Shown piece after piece: positions 1-8,686 of a DNA stretch of 64,000 nt (positions are counted from its first letter, which is position 1; each line of letters starts with the position of its first letter). The DNA comes from Agriotes lineatus. Taxonomy: Eukaryota > Arthropoda > Insecta > Coleoptera > Elateridae. The stretch is taken from contig CALNHX010001036.1 of the NCBI GenBank assembly GCA_940337035.1, positions 124,001 to 188,000 on the forward strand. Direction: 5' to 3'. Position numbers and translations under genes: made by a program. A model generated the notes under the pieces. It ran no database searches. It was not told the DNA's origin and was given only the letters and a program-made list of their open reading frames with translations.

Positions 1-1
1 C

Positions 2-256
2 TGGGTTGCCAGTCGAAATGTCACATTCAAACTAGAAGATGTAAAAGCACTGGCAGTTGAAAAATTTAACGCAATTACTCCTGAACATTGGGCCGCTGTG
101 TGTGAAAATGCAGATAAAGTTGTAGAGAAATATATGAAGGAAGTCCATATGTTGGAACATGCAATAGAAACGATAGCTTTCACTGTGAATACGGGTGATT
201 CAGATTACGATGACAGTGAAGACTATGGTGTTGCTCCTTTGTCGGACAGTAATTAA
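2..256 (+). CDS. C-terminal end of an IS630/Tc1-type DDE transposase (partial)
   Basis: The frame is open from the window edge to TAA at 254-256 (84 codons). It carries a pattern like the tail of the transposase at 34935-36356: a helix ending ITPEHW, a VENxDKVVEKY-like stretch, then an acidic Ser/Asp-rich end (GDSDYDDSEDY). In that family this region lies just after the NPIE catalytic motif, which would be upstream of the window. I infer the 3' end of a second member of the same transposase group. The upstream part cannot be seen, so intactness is unknown. An exapted host gene is possible but there is no support for it. Confidence 0.6.
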   Translation, partial: WVASRNVTFKLEDVKALAVEKFNAITPEHWAAVCENADKVVEKYMKEVHMLEHAIETIAFTVNTGDSDYDDSEDYGVAPLSDSN

Positions 257-509
257 TGAATTATGATTTTATTTTTTTCAACCCAATCTAGCTATTGAGA
301 TTTTAAAATGTACTTTACCTTCCTTATTTTCTTTTGAAAATGTTAAAGTTCTTGCTATAGAAAAAAAAATGTATTATACACAACGGTAAAGTTATTACTA
401 TCCACTCTTGAATCATTAACGTCTCGACTTCGTCCCTACGTTAAACGATTTACTCGTGGATAAAATTTAACTTTATTTTACTGAACATATTTTACATTAG
501 TTGTCAGTG
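257..509. other. AT-rich spacer, nothing recognised
   Basis: Sequence between the transposase stop codon and the next element remnant. It presumably contains the 3' untranslated part and terminal repeat of the preceding element, but its partner end lies outside the window, so no terminal inverted repeat can be paired. Confidence 0.4.
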
Positions 510-775
510 AGGTATTACAGTATCAAGTTTTAGTTTTTATATATAAATTAGTAAAAGGAATGTTACCGTCGTATTTTAATAGATATTTAGTTTATTGTAA
601 TGAAGCTCATGATCATTTATTCTAGAAATACGTATACCTTGTATGTGAAAACTGCAGATACTATTGGAGGGGTTAATTCAGTTTTTAGAAAAGGTATCGT
701 TATGTTTAATAATTTAGAGGATAATATTAAGGTTTCAAATAGTATTAATATTTTTAAAGGTAAAGTTTTACTGTG
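510..775 (+). pseudogene. Non-LTR retrotransposon, RT C-terminal tail (frameshifted)
   Basis: Two frames together give the usual end of a non-LTR ORF2: a MLPSYFNRYL-like segment, a degenerate HDH..TRN-like stretch, then KGIVMFNNLEDNIK and SINIFKGKVL ending at TGA near 773. The pattern 'short N-x-LP/LE-x-x-I-K, then FK' is typical of the C-terminus after the RT domain in CR1/jockey-type elements, where a conserved TRxxxxL region precedes a WNxLPxxI-like motif. At least one frameshift and one in-frame stop are present, so it is dead. It resembles the tails at 5516-5794 (minus) and 33909-34178 (plus), so all three may be one family. Confidence 0.55.
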
Positions 776-2070
776 AAAAGTAAAAATGTTGAAGAAGTTG
801 ATATGAATTATTATTAGTATATTATTGAATGTATGTATAATATTTTATTACGTTGTTGTGTTTTAGCAAAATGCTAAATAAAGAAAATACTATTTTTCAA
901 AATTCAGATGTCTGAACTGTTGTCATTACAAGAATTTGTTTAAAGAGGCTCTTTACACCGCTGAATCCAGTAATGGAAATTCGGTTTGGTATCGTCGACC
1001 CAGCGAACCTGCTACCCCATGATTACTGTAAGCTTTAGGTAGGACTTAAGACTACATTGTACCTCTAATATCTAATGTATGAATAAAAATATTTTAAGGA
1101 TTACAAAAATATCATTAAAACACTAACACTTCTGAGCACGTGTATGGTTTATATTTACAAAAGTTGCACTTATCGTTGTTGACTAAAACTAACCTCGTTA
1201 ATTACACAAATTAAAAATATCTAAGGAACTACTTACCGTAACTCAGCATTGCACCTATTTCGGGAAATAAAATTTACGAACGATAACCGCTTTTAAGAAC
1301 ACAGCACATATTTTATTCTTTCTCAAACTTAATTGCCGATCACCATTAAAGTTAATTCATGCTTCTTCAACTAAATACTGGCTTTCGCTTTTACGCACTG
1401 ATGATCCGCTTGCCCGAGTTCACATTTAAACTCATTAAAGACGACTAATGTTTATAAAAGCGACAATACGTTCAATCTTTTGACGGCAGTGACTGGATGA
1501 TCACCCCGCACGCACTTGCGTTGGCATTGGCTTGTTTCAATAATTCCATGGCATCACTGATTTTTGTAAAAATGCTAGATTTATTTTTTTTAAAATGCTA
1601 GTTTTATTTTTTGCATTCCTTCGGTTATGGAAAATGAAAAATGGTTAGCAACAGTATGAATAGATGCAGTATTTTTGTCTCTACAAAAAATGTATTTACA
1701 CTTCAGCTCTAAAATAATTAGGGGAGCCAATAATTGGACATTAAGAATTTAACACGAGATGAAAAAAAATTGACCGAAGTGGACCTCGGAAAAGAAATCC
1801 GATTTCCGGTTTCTATATATTTTTGGAATCTACTCTTCAAGCTGAGTCGAATGATATATATCTCGTCCTCCTAAAATATATCTCCATTTTCTTGCTTCTC
1901 AGTTAATAATAACAAGTTAATAATGTGAAATTATAAAAAGACAACAGATTTTATACCAATTATTTAAAAAAAAATGGAAAATTATTGAAAGCTTGTATTT
2001 CTTATGACATGCTAATTTATTTAGCATTTGAAACCAAAAATAAATCAGCATGAAAAGTTTTCCTTTAAAA
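776..2070. other. No gene recognised; simple AT-rich sequence
   Basis: About 1.3 kb with many stops in all frames. There is a short local repetition of an 'aaatgctag..ttttattttt' unit near 1570-1610. The stretch 905-1030 is less AT-rich and briefly open (it reads ...KEALYTAESSNG...) but matches nothing I recognise. Confidence 0.5.
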
Positions 2071-2118
2071 TGGGAATTTTAATTTGCCCCCCTAAAAATA
2101 CCCATTGCTACGCCACTG
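2071..2118 (-). repeat. Solitary hAT-type terminal end
   Basis: Read on the minus strand this begins CAGTGGCGTAGCAATGGG and continues through a run of G into an A/T-rich stretch. CAGTGGCGTAGC is the common terminal inverted repeat start of a large group of insect hAT elements. The base immediately outside is followed by GTACCAGC (2119-2126), the candidate 8-bp target duplication. I could not find a partner end or a second GTACCAGC upstream in the window, so the element is either truncated or has diverged. Confidence 0.4.
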
Positions 2119-2621
2119 GTACCAGCGATTGGCGCATAACTGTAGCCACGCCCATGTAATTCTTGTTTTGAAGCCACTCTAGTTTCACGAGCCATTCCAG
2201 GTTAGACATGTATTGTAAGTAACTTCTTTAAAATTTGTTCGTTTCATCGAAATAATAATCTCTGTACTTATTCTTTGGGAATAATTTGTGTTCAACACAT
2301 TTATAACTAAAGATAATTTATTATTGTTAAATAAACTTTATGTCCTATTATTGAAACTGGTTTTTATGTTATTTGTAATACGATTATTATTAGGAAAAAG
2401 AACCCTACGTCTTCAAAGTGTTACCGTCTAGTGGTTGAATAAGAAAGACGGGTAACACAAGCCTTGGAACTACGCTTAATTATTTTAGGAACAAATTGTT
2501 TTATCTCCTGAAAAGTTAGTGTTGGGCTTGACTGGTTATTGCATTGGACCCCTCAATTAAGAATTTCCTTATACAAAAAGTTATGCCACTCTTGTTCAAT
2601 ATTCCATAATTTAAATAGTAA

Positions 2622-2782
2622 TTTTAAGAATTTAACGCTCCTAAACTGGAATGCAAATGGCTTTTAAGAGGCAACGGACAGGCTTCATTGACTTCATGGA
2701 AACACACACAATACACATCGCATGTATAATTAAAACCCATTTAATACCAAACGAAAGATTCAAAATTGCTGGATACAACATA
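2622..2782 (+). pseudogene. Non-LTR AP-endonuclease N-terminus, split by two later insertions
   Basis: The frame around 2622 gives LTLLNWNANG, the first motif of apurinic/apyrimidinic-type endonucleases of non-LTR retrotransposons (jockey-like), followed after frame changes by a THLIPNERFKIAGYN-like segment that matches the usual 'ETHL...F.I.GY..Y' block. The reading then stops at a TA occupied by a Tc1-like element (2783-3324). It resumes for 28 bp, is interrupted by a hAT-like element (3352-5320), and resumes at 5329-5410 with a readable GGVA motif (AFGGVAQIQ), the block that normally follows GYN.Y. Multiple frameshifts and stops show it is an old dead copy. It is the oldest layer of this nest. 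Confidence 0.6.
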
Positions 2783-3324
2783 CACTGCTCAAAACCGTAC
2801 AGGAATATTTCTAAAAATTCTTATTAAATATAGAAAGCAACGACTATACGCATAGTTTAGATGTACGCAATCGACACAGAGGTAATGCACGTCTTATAAC
2901 CCCAGTACAAGATTGATCTTTCCAAATTAATGCTCGTCGAAATAAAACTTACACCGCACGTCAACTTCAAAATGAATTACAGAGAACTCACAGTATTTTA
3001 ATCAGTGACCAAACTGTGCGCAATAGAGTACATGAGGTGCAATTGAGATCCCGGAGACCATTACGAGTTCCTGTCATAAGTAGACAAAATCAGAGAGCGT
3101 TATCTGTGGGGACGAGAATTTCAAAATTGACAAAATGAGCAGTGGTCATTTGTACTTTTTTCAGATGAATCAAGATTTAGTATTCATCCTGATTCGAGAA
3201 GAGTACGTGTATGGAGAGCTCCAGGATTACAAAATCGACTACACGTGGTAGAGTAGGTTGGGCCTTATAGGCTGGAATAAGCATTGGTGGAAGAACTGAT
3301 ATCCCTGTACGGTTTTGAGCAGTG
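2783..3324 (+). mobile_element. Tc1-like element, internally deleted, with TIRs and TA duplication
   Basis: Terminal inverted repeats CACTGCTCAAAACCGTACAG occur at both ends, each flanked by TA (2781-2782 and 3325-3326), as expected for Tc1/mariner insertion. The 542-bp interior encodes, in broken frames on the plus strand, the Tc1 DNA-binding region (a TYTARQLQNELQ / ISDQTVRNRVHE helix-turn-helix-like block followed by RSRRP) and the first catalytic region with the SDESRFS motif (first D). The second and third catalytic positions are missing, so this is a deletion derivative of a DD34E-type element. It could only have moved with transposase supplied in trans. Confidence 0.8.
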
Positions 3325-3351
3325 TATATGGACGAGACCATGAAGCATAAT

Positions 3352-5320
3352 CATTGGCGTAACTAGCGGGGGGGCCAGGGGGGCCAGGCCCTCCCCAGAG
3401 TGCCGTCTGGCCCACCCCAGAAGAATGAAATTTAAATAAATTAAAAAATCTGCTTTTGTATTAAACCATTTAAACCTAGGGAATTATTAACGACCGACCC
3501 ACATTTTACATTTTCCGACTTTATTATTTGTTTTGACTAAAAAAAACATAGTATAAATACCGTATGAGTGGTTATAATTGAAAATAATATGCAAAATAAA
3601 ACATAATTAGTGCAGAACTACAATATAGTTTTGTTGATCTTTAAAACAAAACAATATTTTTTTCCAGTGCACCATTTCTTTTAATTTCTCTTCAGTAATC
3701 TATAAATACATGGTCAACTTATATGCCTACAAAAAGACAATTTGAATTATTTTATATGCGGGTATGTAAATGAGCGCGAAACTTGAGTGAATCTAACGAC
3801 TTGCTGGGCGCATGCCGCTACTTATATTAGGCTCGTCCAGTTCAAACACACTACGACATGCTATTTGGACGTTTGCTTTGTCTAAAGAGTTCAGTTTATC
3901 ATTTTGAAGAGTAGGATCCAGAATTGTATGTTTAGTAATATTTAAGGTAGCAAAGTAGTGTCGTAATTATAGATTTGCAAGACCCCGCAGTGCCAGGTAT
4001 GAGGACCCTGATCGAAAGAAGATTTTTTCTTAATTTACAATGTGTACTGTTAAAAGCTTTGGGGGCACAAATATTCACATGAAAAGGTTTTCTTGGGTCA
4101 TTTACGACATTATTAATAGAATTAACAAAAGGAATGTGAAGTGTAGTTATTTTCAAACTGACAGCTTTAAAAGTAAGGTATGGAACAAGTTTGGCGTCGC
4201 CCCATCTAGTTATTAGAAATATTTAAGAAGTTTCATGCCCAGTTACTGAAACTGCATATTTTTTCTCCAAATATTTTTAAAGAATTTAAATTTAAAACGG
4301 TTTTGTTAAAGTTTTAGATAAAATTAAAATTCAAAGTACGGAATCGGAATCGCATGCTGGAAAGCATGCATTATGGGAAATGGGGCGTCAGCTGTCACTA
4401 AGCACTGAGGGCCTTCTGACTCAATAATCAGTGTAATTAAAGACAACTCACAACTTACCAAATTACAAACGCGAGAAGATCAAAGTAACACTAAAAGTAT
4501 TGTTTTTTAAATTTTAAAAGTAAACGCCAGAGATAAAGAAGAACAAGCCCATGCAAAATTTGAAATAATACAACATTTTCTTAGAAATAGTACCTCTTAA
4601 AAAAGATTAAAAATGACTTGGCCCTTACGGCTACACAGAATAACGCAGGAAGCTGTATAGACATACATAGATCAATAGATGTATTTGCAGAAATACAAGG
4701 AAAGAAAAAACATTTTTAGATTGTAATTGCGGAGGACGCTCATATTATTGAAATAAATTTAAAGACCGTTCATATCTCAGTTTGCAGGTATTTGAATGTC
4801 CCTGGTGTATTAGTACACTTACGTGTTTTTTTAATATTACATAATAAAGTAACTTAATCTTGTATTTACCAACAGGCTTTTGTGCCCTATATAAGTATTT
4901 ATCCGCTGCAGTAAATAGAATTTTGTGGTGATGACGAGTGTAAGTGATCCTAACTGCTTGAATTTCCACAGTTGCAAACTCAATATATTATGATAAAGAG
5001 AAATCACAATAACTTTGAAGAAGATATTAATTTTTTCAAGAAAATATTTACTTCAACCGTACTGAGAAAAAATTGAAGTGATGTTTTCCAAAAAAGGTAT
5101 TTATCCTGGAATAATAGTTTTTACCGCCAACTTCATTGAGTTGCGAGAGGTAATCTATACAGTATTTATGTTGTTTATAAAACGAGTCAAAAACAAGCAA
5201 ATAACTTGATGTGAAAAGGTAATATATGCAAATTCATGTCTTCGAAGATATGCATAGATATTGTCGATGGTTGGCTGGGGGCCTGGCCCTCCCCAGCCAA
5301 AAATCCTAGTTACGCCAATG
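3352..5320. mobile_element. hAT-like element with 8-bp target duplication
   Basis: Ends are CATTGGCGTAACTAG at 3352 and its exact reverse complement ending at 5320. Both are flanked by AGCATAAT (3344-3351 and 5321-5328), an 8-bp duplication typical of hAT elements. The subterminal regions are G/C-rich on both sides (around 3370-3410 and 5275-5300), with a shared GGGCCAGGCCC-like segment. The 1.97-kb interior has no frame longer than about 85 codons and no RT or hAT dimerisation motif that I can recognise, so it is non-autonomous or a very decayed copy. It is inserted in the endonuclease remnant that starts at 2622. Confidence 0.75.
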
Positions 5321-5328
5321 AGCATAAT

Positions 5329-5410
5329 GTGCTTTCGGAGGTGTAGCTCAAATCCAAGTTTAATAATTCCGTTGCCCGTACATTGAACAATACAGATTGA
5401 TGTCGTCAAG
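5329..5410 (+). pseudogene. Continuation of the split endonuclease remnant
   Basis: Just outside the right hAT target duplication, a frame reads CAFGGVAQIQ and then, after stops, FRCPYIEQY. GGVA followed by an L/F-R-x-L-P-like segment is the next conserved block of a non-LTR endonuclease after the GYN motif found at 2765-2782. The placement supports one original retrotransposon interrupted twice. Confidence 0.45.
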
Positions 5411-5515
5411 AATTATAATAATATATACATTATTTATTATATACATCATAAAGGATGTAACATAATTAACCTAGGTGAATACTAATAATAAATCAATTAC
5501 TTTTTTCTTAAGCAA

Positions 5516-5794
5516 TCACCACTTAAGATTAAGGAACTCCTTGACGCTATAAAAATTATCATGTAGAAAAGATTTTAATTCTCGCTTAAACAAATTACTA
5601 TCATTAATGCGCCTGAGGTAGTCTGTCAGATTGTTAAGCATTTGATAGAACGAAAACGATGGCGCCTGTGTATAGCGCCTACGGTTGTACTGAAATATGT
5701 GTAACTTGTTACCACTTCTCGTACCATAGCTGTGAAAGTCGCTGTTCAATATTAGAGGGCTGCTCTCATTTTTTACCCACAAACAGCATTTGTG
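5516..5794 (-). pseudogene. Non-LTR RT C-terminal tail (3' half of a split copy)
   Basis: Minus-strand frame of about 88 codons with the motifs SYGTRSGN, then FYQMLNNL and LFKRELKSFL: the conserved end of ORF2 in CR1/jockey-type elements ('TR', 'WN.LP', 'FK..L'). It is the continuation of the RT segment at 7046-7405, from which it is separated by the pogo-like element at 5795-7045. Note a 22-bp imperfect palindrome (CCCACAAA...TTTGTGGG, about 5776-5797) across the insertion border. The frame is otherwise open, so the pre-insertion copy may have been fairly recent. Confidence 0.65.
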
Positions 5795-6159
5795 GGGGAG
5801 ATCCGGCCGTGATGGACCCCCGGCTTTGATGGCACACCTGCTACTTTGTATATTTCCTGAGTTGGTAACAGTGATTTCTGATTGGTAACGAGTCTAGTAA
5901 CGCGAGTTGAAGTGACAGTCGTAATTTCGTGTTTCTGAACATTTTTGGTAAAAATACTTGGATTTGTTGAAAAAGGTACGCCTAAAACCTTTTATTTACT
6001 ATATTTTAAATTTATTTCCTGGCAACAATAAAACTAAGAACTCTATTGTTTATTTTCCCGGCTCTGGTACGATCCTAACCTAATTTACTGCCACAGCTGT
6101 AATGGTCTATGAAAGGTGGTTTGGATTTTTTAGAGGGAAATTTTGAAATGGTTATTGTT

Positions 6160-6217
6160 CGGGTTTGATGGCACCCTGATATTCCGGTTATGTTGGAACA
6201 GGGTGCCATCATACCCG
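6160..6217. repeat. Hairpin made of the TGATGGCACCCTG motif
   Basis: Arms 6160-6178 and 6199-6217 are inverted copies (18 of 19 positions) of CGGGTTTGATGGCACCCTG around a 20-bp loop. The core GATGG also occurs inside both terminal repeats. It could be a transposase-binding or subterminal site; this is inference. Confidence 0.6.
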
Positions 6218-6406
6218 AATGGTTACAAAACTGTTTTTAATTAAAAAAACTATCTCCCCTACCACAGCTTGAAATAAGATCGAACAGAAAACGAATAAAA
6301 AATCGTAAATTGGGTATTTTGAATAATACTCCAGACATAGAAGTACAAAAAATTAAAGCTAGGGGAAAAAACTCATCTCAGCTAAAAAAGCAAAAAAAAT
6401 TTGAGG

Positions 6407-6616
6407 ATTGAAAATGAAGAACAAGATATTGAAGAAAAACCTTTTGAAGAGGACGGCAGTAGCGACGTGGCGTGCATTTTCTGCAACGAATCATATTCAA
6501 CTTCCAGAAAAAGAGATATGTGAATTCGTTGTCAACAGTGCTCCAACTGGTGCCATATAGAGTGTGCAGAAATTGACAGAAGATCAAAAAAGTTCACTTG
6601 TGACTTATACATTTAG
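6407..6616 (+). pseudogene. C-terminal PHD-like zinc finger of a pogo-type transposase
   Basis: The plus-strand frame reads an acidic lead-in (QDIEEKPFEEDGSSDVA), then CIFCNESYSTSRKRD, an in-frame TGA, IRCQQCSNWCHIECAEI and finally FTCDL. The spacing C-x2-C, C-x2-C-x2-W-x-H-x2-C, C-D is the finger found at the C-terminus of many insect pogo/jerky-like transposases, where the residue at the TGA is usually Trp. The last cysteine is replaced by Tyr. There is no DDE core upstream, so this is the surviving tail of an internally deleted element. Confidence 0.6.
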
Positions 6617-7045
6617 TTTAAAAATAATTTGCCAATATTGTTAGTATTTGTTTAGTAACTCATACTTTTTTCTATGGTAGTAGGTAATATTTTAATTTGG
6701 TGTTTATATATGTTTTTTGAATGTTCTTATATTTTATGTTTGTGTTTAAATGTTTTTTATAGTTTCTAAGGCCTATATATTACCACAAATGTACAACATT
6801 GTGTTTTTTGAAAATTTTGTTTGGGTGCCAACATTGCCTGATGTCAGTATGATGGCACACTTGCTTGCTTTGCCGATTATGATAAGTGAAATAAAAATAA
6901 TGAATAATAGAATTGTTTTTGCCCGTTTTTCTGTTAAGCAAAGATCTTTTCTAGGCGTATAAGCCTTTAAAAATAAAAGTATTTATTATTTTTTATAAAT
7001 AACTTACGAATTTCAAAAAGGGGTCCATCACGGCCGGATCTCCCC

Positions 7046-7405
7046 TATATGAATAAGTCACATACCGTAAATAATATGTGCGTTTTAAAACTGATTCGTG
7101 CAGATGTGCGCCTATTAATGGAAAACATCATGTGAAGAATGTGTTTCTGTATTATAAACACCCTGGAAAGATCAGCTTTTCCCCAAACTATTAAATTATA
7201 GCTTAAGTGAGACTGCACCGAAACCTCAATGAGATACTGTTTTAATATGTAGCTTTTAATGCTTCGCATTGCAAAAATGCCTTGCTTAATTTGGAGCAAA
7301 TATGATCTGTGTGTGTATGCCAATTAAGTTTTCATCCAGATTTATGCCAAGAAATTTACAGCCATCTGTTAGTTTTAGGGTGATGTCTCCTCACTTGAGT
7401 AACAA
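7046..7405 (-). pseudogene. Non-LTR RT fragment (5' half of the split copy)
   Basis: Minus-strand frames give KFLGINLDENL (the 'LGV.lD..L.W..H' motif after the RT fingers/palm), then SKLSKA..AMRSIK, a VQSHLSYNLIVWG motif and a final ..Q.HI.RM-like helix. These are the standard post-catalytic blocks of CR1/jockey-type RT. A frameshift lies near 7320. The reading continues at 5794 after the pogo-like insertion. The upstream limit at about 7405 abuts a jockey copy on the opposite strand. Confidence 0.65.
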
Positions 7406-8577
7406 ATGGCTATAATAATAAAGAAAAATACTGATCATTCGCAGGTAGAATTGCACGATATTTCTTCGTTAGAAGCAATAGGGATCAACATTGAAGATGG
7501 CAATAGAAGGCCGATTACAGTAATCGCAGCATACAAACAGCCCAACGATAAAATAAACTCTAATAAGATTGAGCAACTATTTACACTAGGGGAAGCAACG
7601 GTACACTCATTGGTGATCTCAATTGCAAACGTACTATATGGAACTGTTGAGTAAATAATCCTAATGAAGTACTTACTTACTTAGTCCTATGCCTTTTTAC
7701 CGTTAAGTGTAAGGCATCCTAATGAAGTACGACTTTATAACACAGCTAATGATAATGCTGTACAAATAATAGCACCTAATGAACCGACCTATTATCCTTA
7801 CAGAGGAAATGCCGAACCCTAGATTTTGGATATACTGCTCATTAAACACTTTTCCAAACCAATTCATCAACAAGTCCTGTCAGAAATAGACTCGGATCAT
7901 GCCACAGTAGTAATAAGTTTCGAAAGTAAGTTGATTAAAAAGTATCCGCCACCTAGACTAATCAACGGAAAAGTAGAGTGGGAAATATTCAAAATAAAAT
8001 TTGAAAAAAAATACACATGCCCAAACAACATGCAAACAACCTCTAATATCGATGAAGCAGTATGCTCCCTTACTGCAGCAATAGTTGATACTGTTTATAA
8101 AGGTACTATAAACACCATTATCAAAACGTATACATATAGGCATTATGCTCAGTACATTATAGAATTAATACAGCGGAAGCATTGCATAAGAAGATTATGG
8201 CAACAAACCAGAGATATATCCTTCAAGCAGCAGCTAAGTAAACCAACCTGTAGAGTTAAATGTAAACTAGCTAAATATCGAATCACGACATATCACAAAT
8301 ACATTAGCTAAGTTGAACCAAGTGACCGTAATTTATGGCGCACCACAAAGCGTATACTTGGCCAAACACAACACGAGGCAACATAAAAAAAATATAACAT
8401 AAGATACATACAGCACTGACAAAGAAAAATGTAATGTTCTAAGTAGCCATCTTGAAAAAGTCTGAATGTTTTAACACCAAAAGTAGCGATAATAAATCAA
8501 TATCTGACTATGTAAATAAAAATACCCCACTAGAAGCCGGACCAATTGAACCAGTAACAGCAAACGAATTAACGCCA
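7406..8577 (+). pseudogene. jockey-type ORF2: endonuclease and linker remnant
   Basis: An AIIIKKN start (the GGVAI.I block), AIGINIED, ITVIAAYKQPN (typical 'I...Y.PP' strand) and then, after breaks, ..APNEPTYYPYR.., LDI-like LLIK, EIDSDHATVVI (the SDH active-site motif) and PPRLINGKVEWE. These correspond in order to the copy at 50163-51161 (IDELDSDHLPVLI, APRLINGSINWE), so both belong to one jockey family. It continues as a linker to about 8577 and is cut by the RTE element's 3' end. Stops and frameshifts are frequent, and a 43-bp insertion sits at 7673-7715. Confidence 0.7.
7673..7715 (-). mobile_element. 43-bp, extremely truncated retroelement insertion with 15-bp target duplication
   Basis: ATCCTAATGAAGTAC is exactly duplicated at 7658-7672 and 7716-7730. 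The 43 bp between are not present in the related jockey sequence. Read on the minus strand, the insert ends in AAGTAAGTAA, a short tetranucleotide tail like those of non-LTR elements or SINEs. I infer a 5'-truncated retroelement fragment. Confidence 0.6.
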
Positions 8578-8686
8578 TCATCATCATCATCAAGTCTTGC
8601 AATCCATAGGATTATGGCTTCTTCTCCTTGGGTGGAGAATATGTAAAATCCATTTTCTGAGGTGGATCACTCCTCTACTGTTTCCA

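Larger units (their letters stand above)
5795..7045. mobile_element. pogo-like DNA element, 26-bp perfect TIRs, internally deleted
   Basis: Perfect 26-bp inverted repeats starting GGGGAGATCCGGCCGTGATG lie at 5795-5820 and 7020-7045. The outside flank is TA on the right and TG on the left, consistent with an eroded TA duplication. The 1.25-kb interior retains a plus-strand C-terminal zinc finger typical of insect pogo/jerky-type transposases (see 6407-6616). It has at least four copies of a TTTGATGGCAC-like motif (5825, 6164, 6203 inverted, 6849) and a hairpin at 6160-6217. The catalytic domain is absent. It interrupts the minus-strand RT remnant at 5516-7405. Confidence 0.75.
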
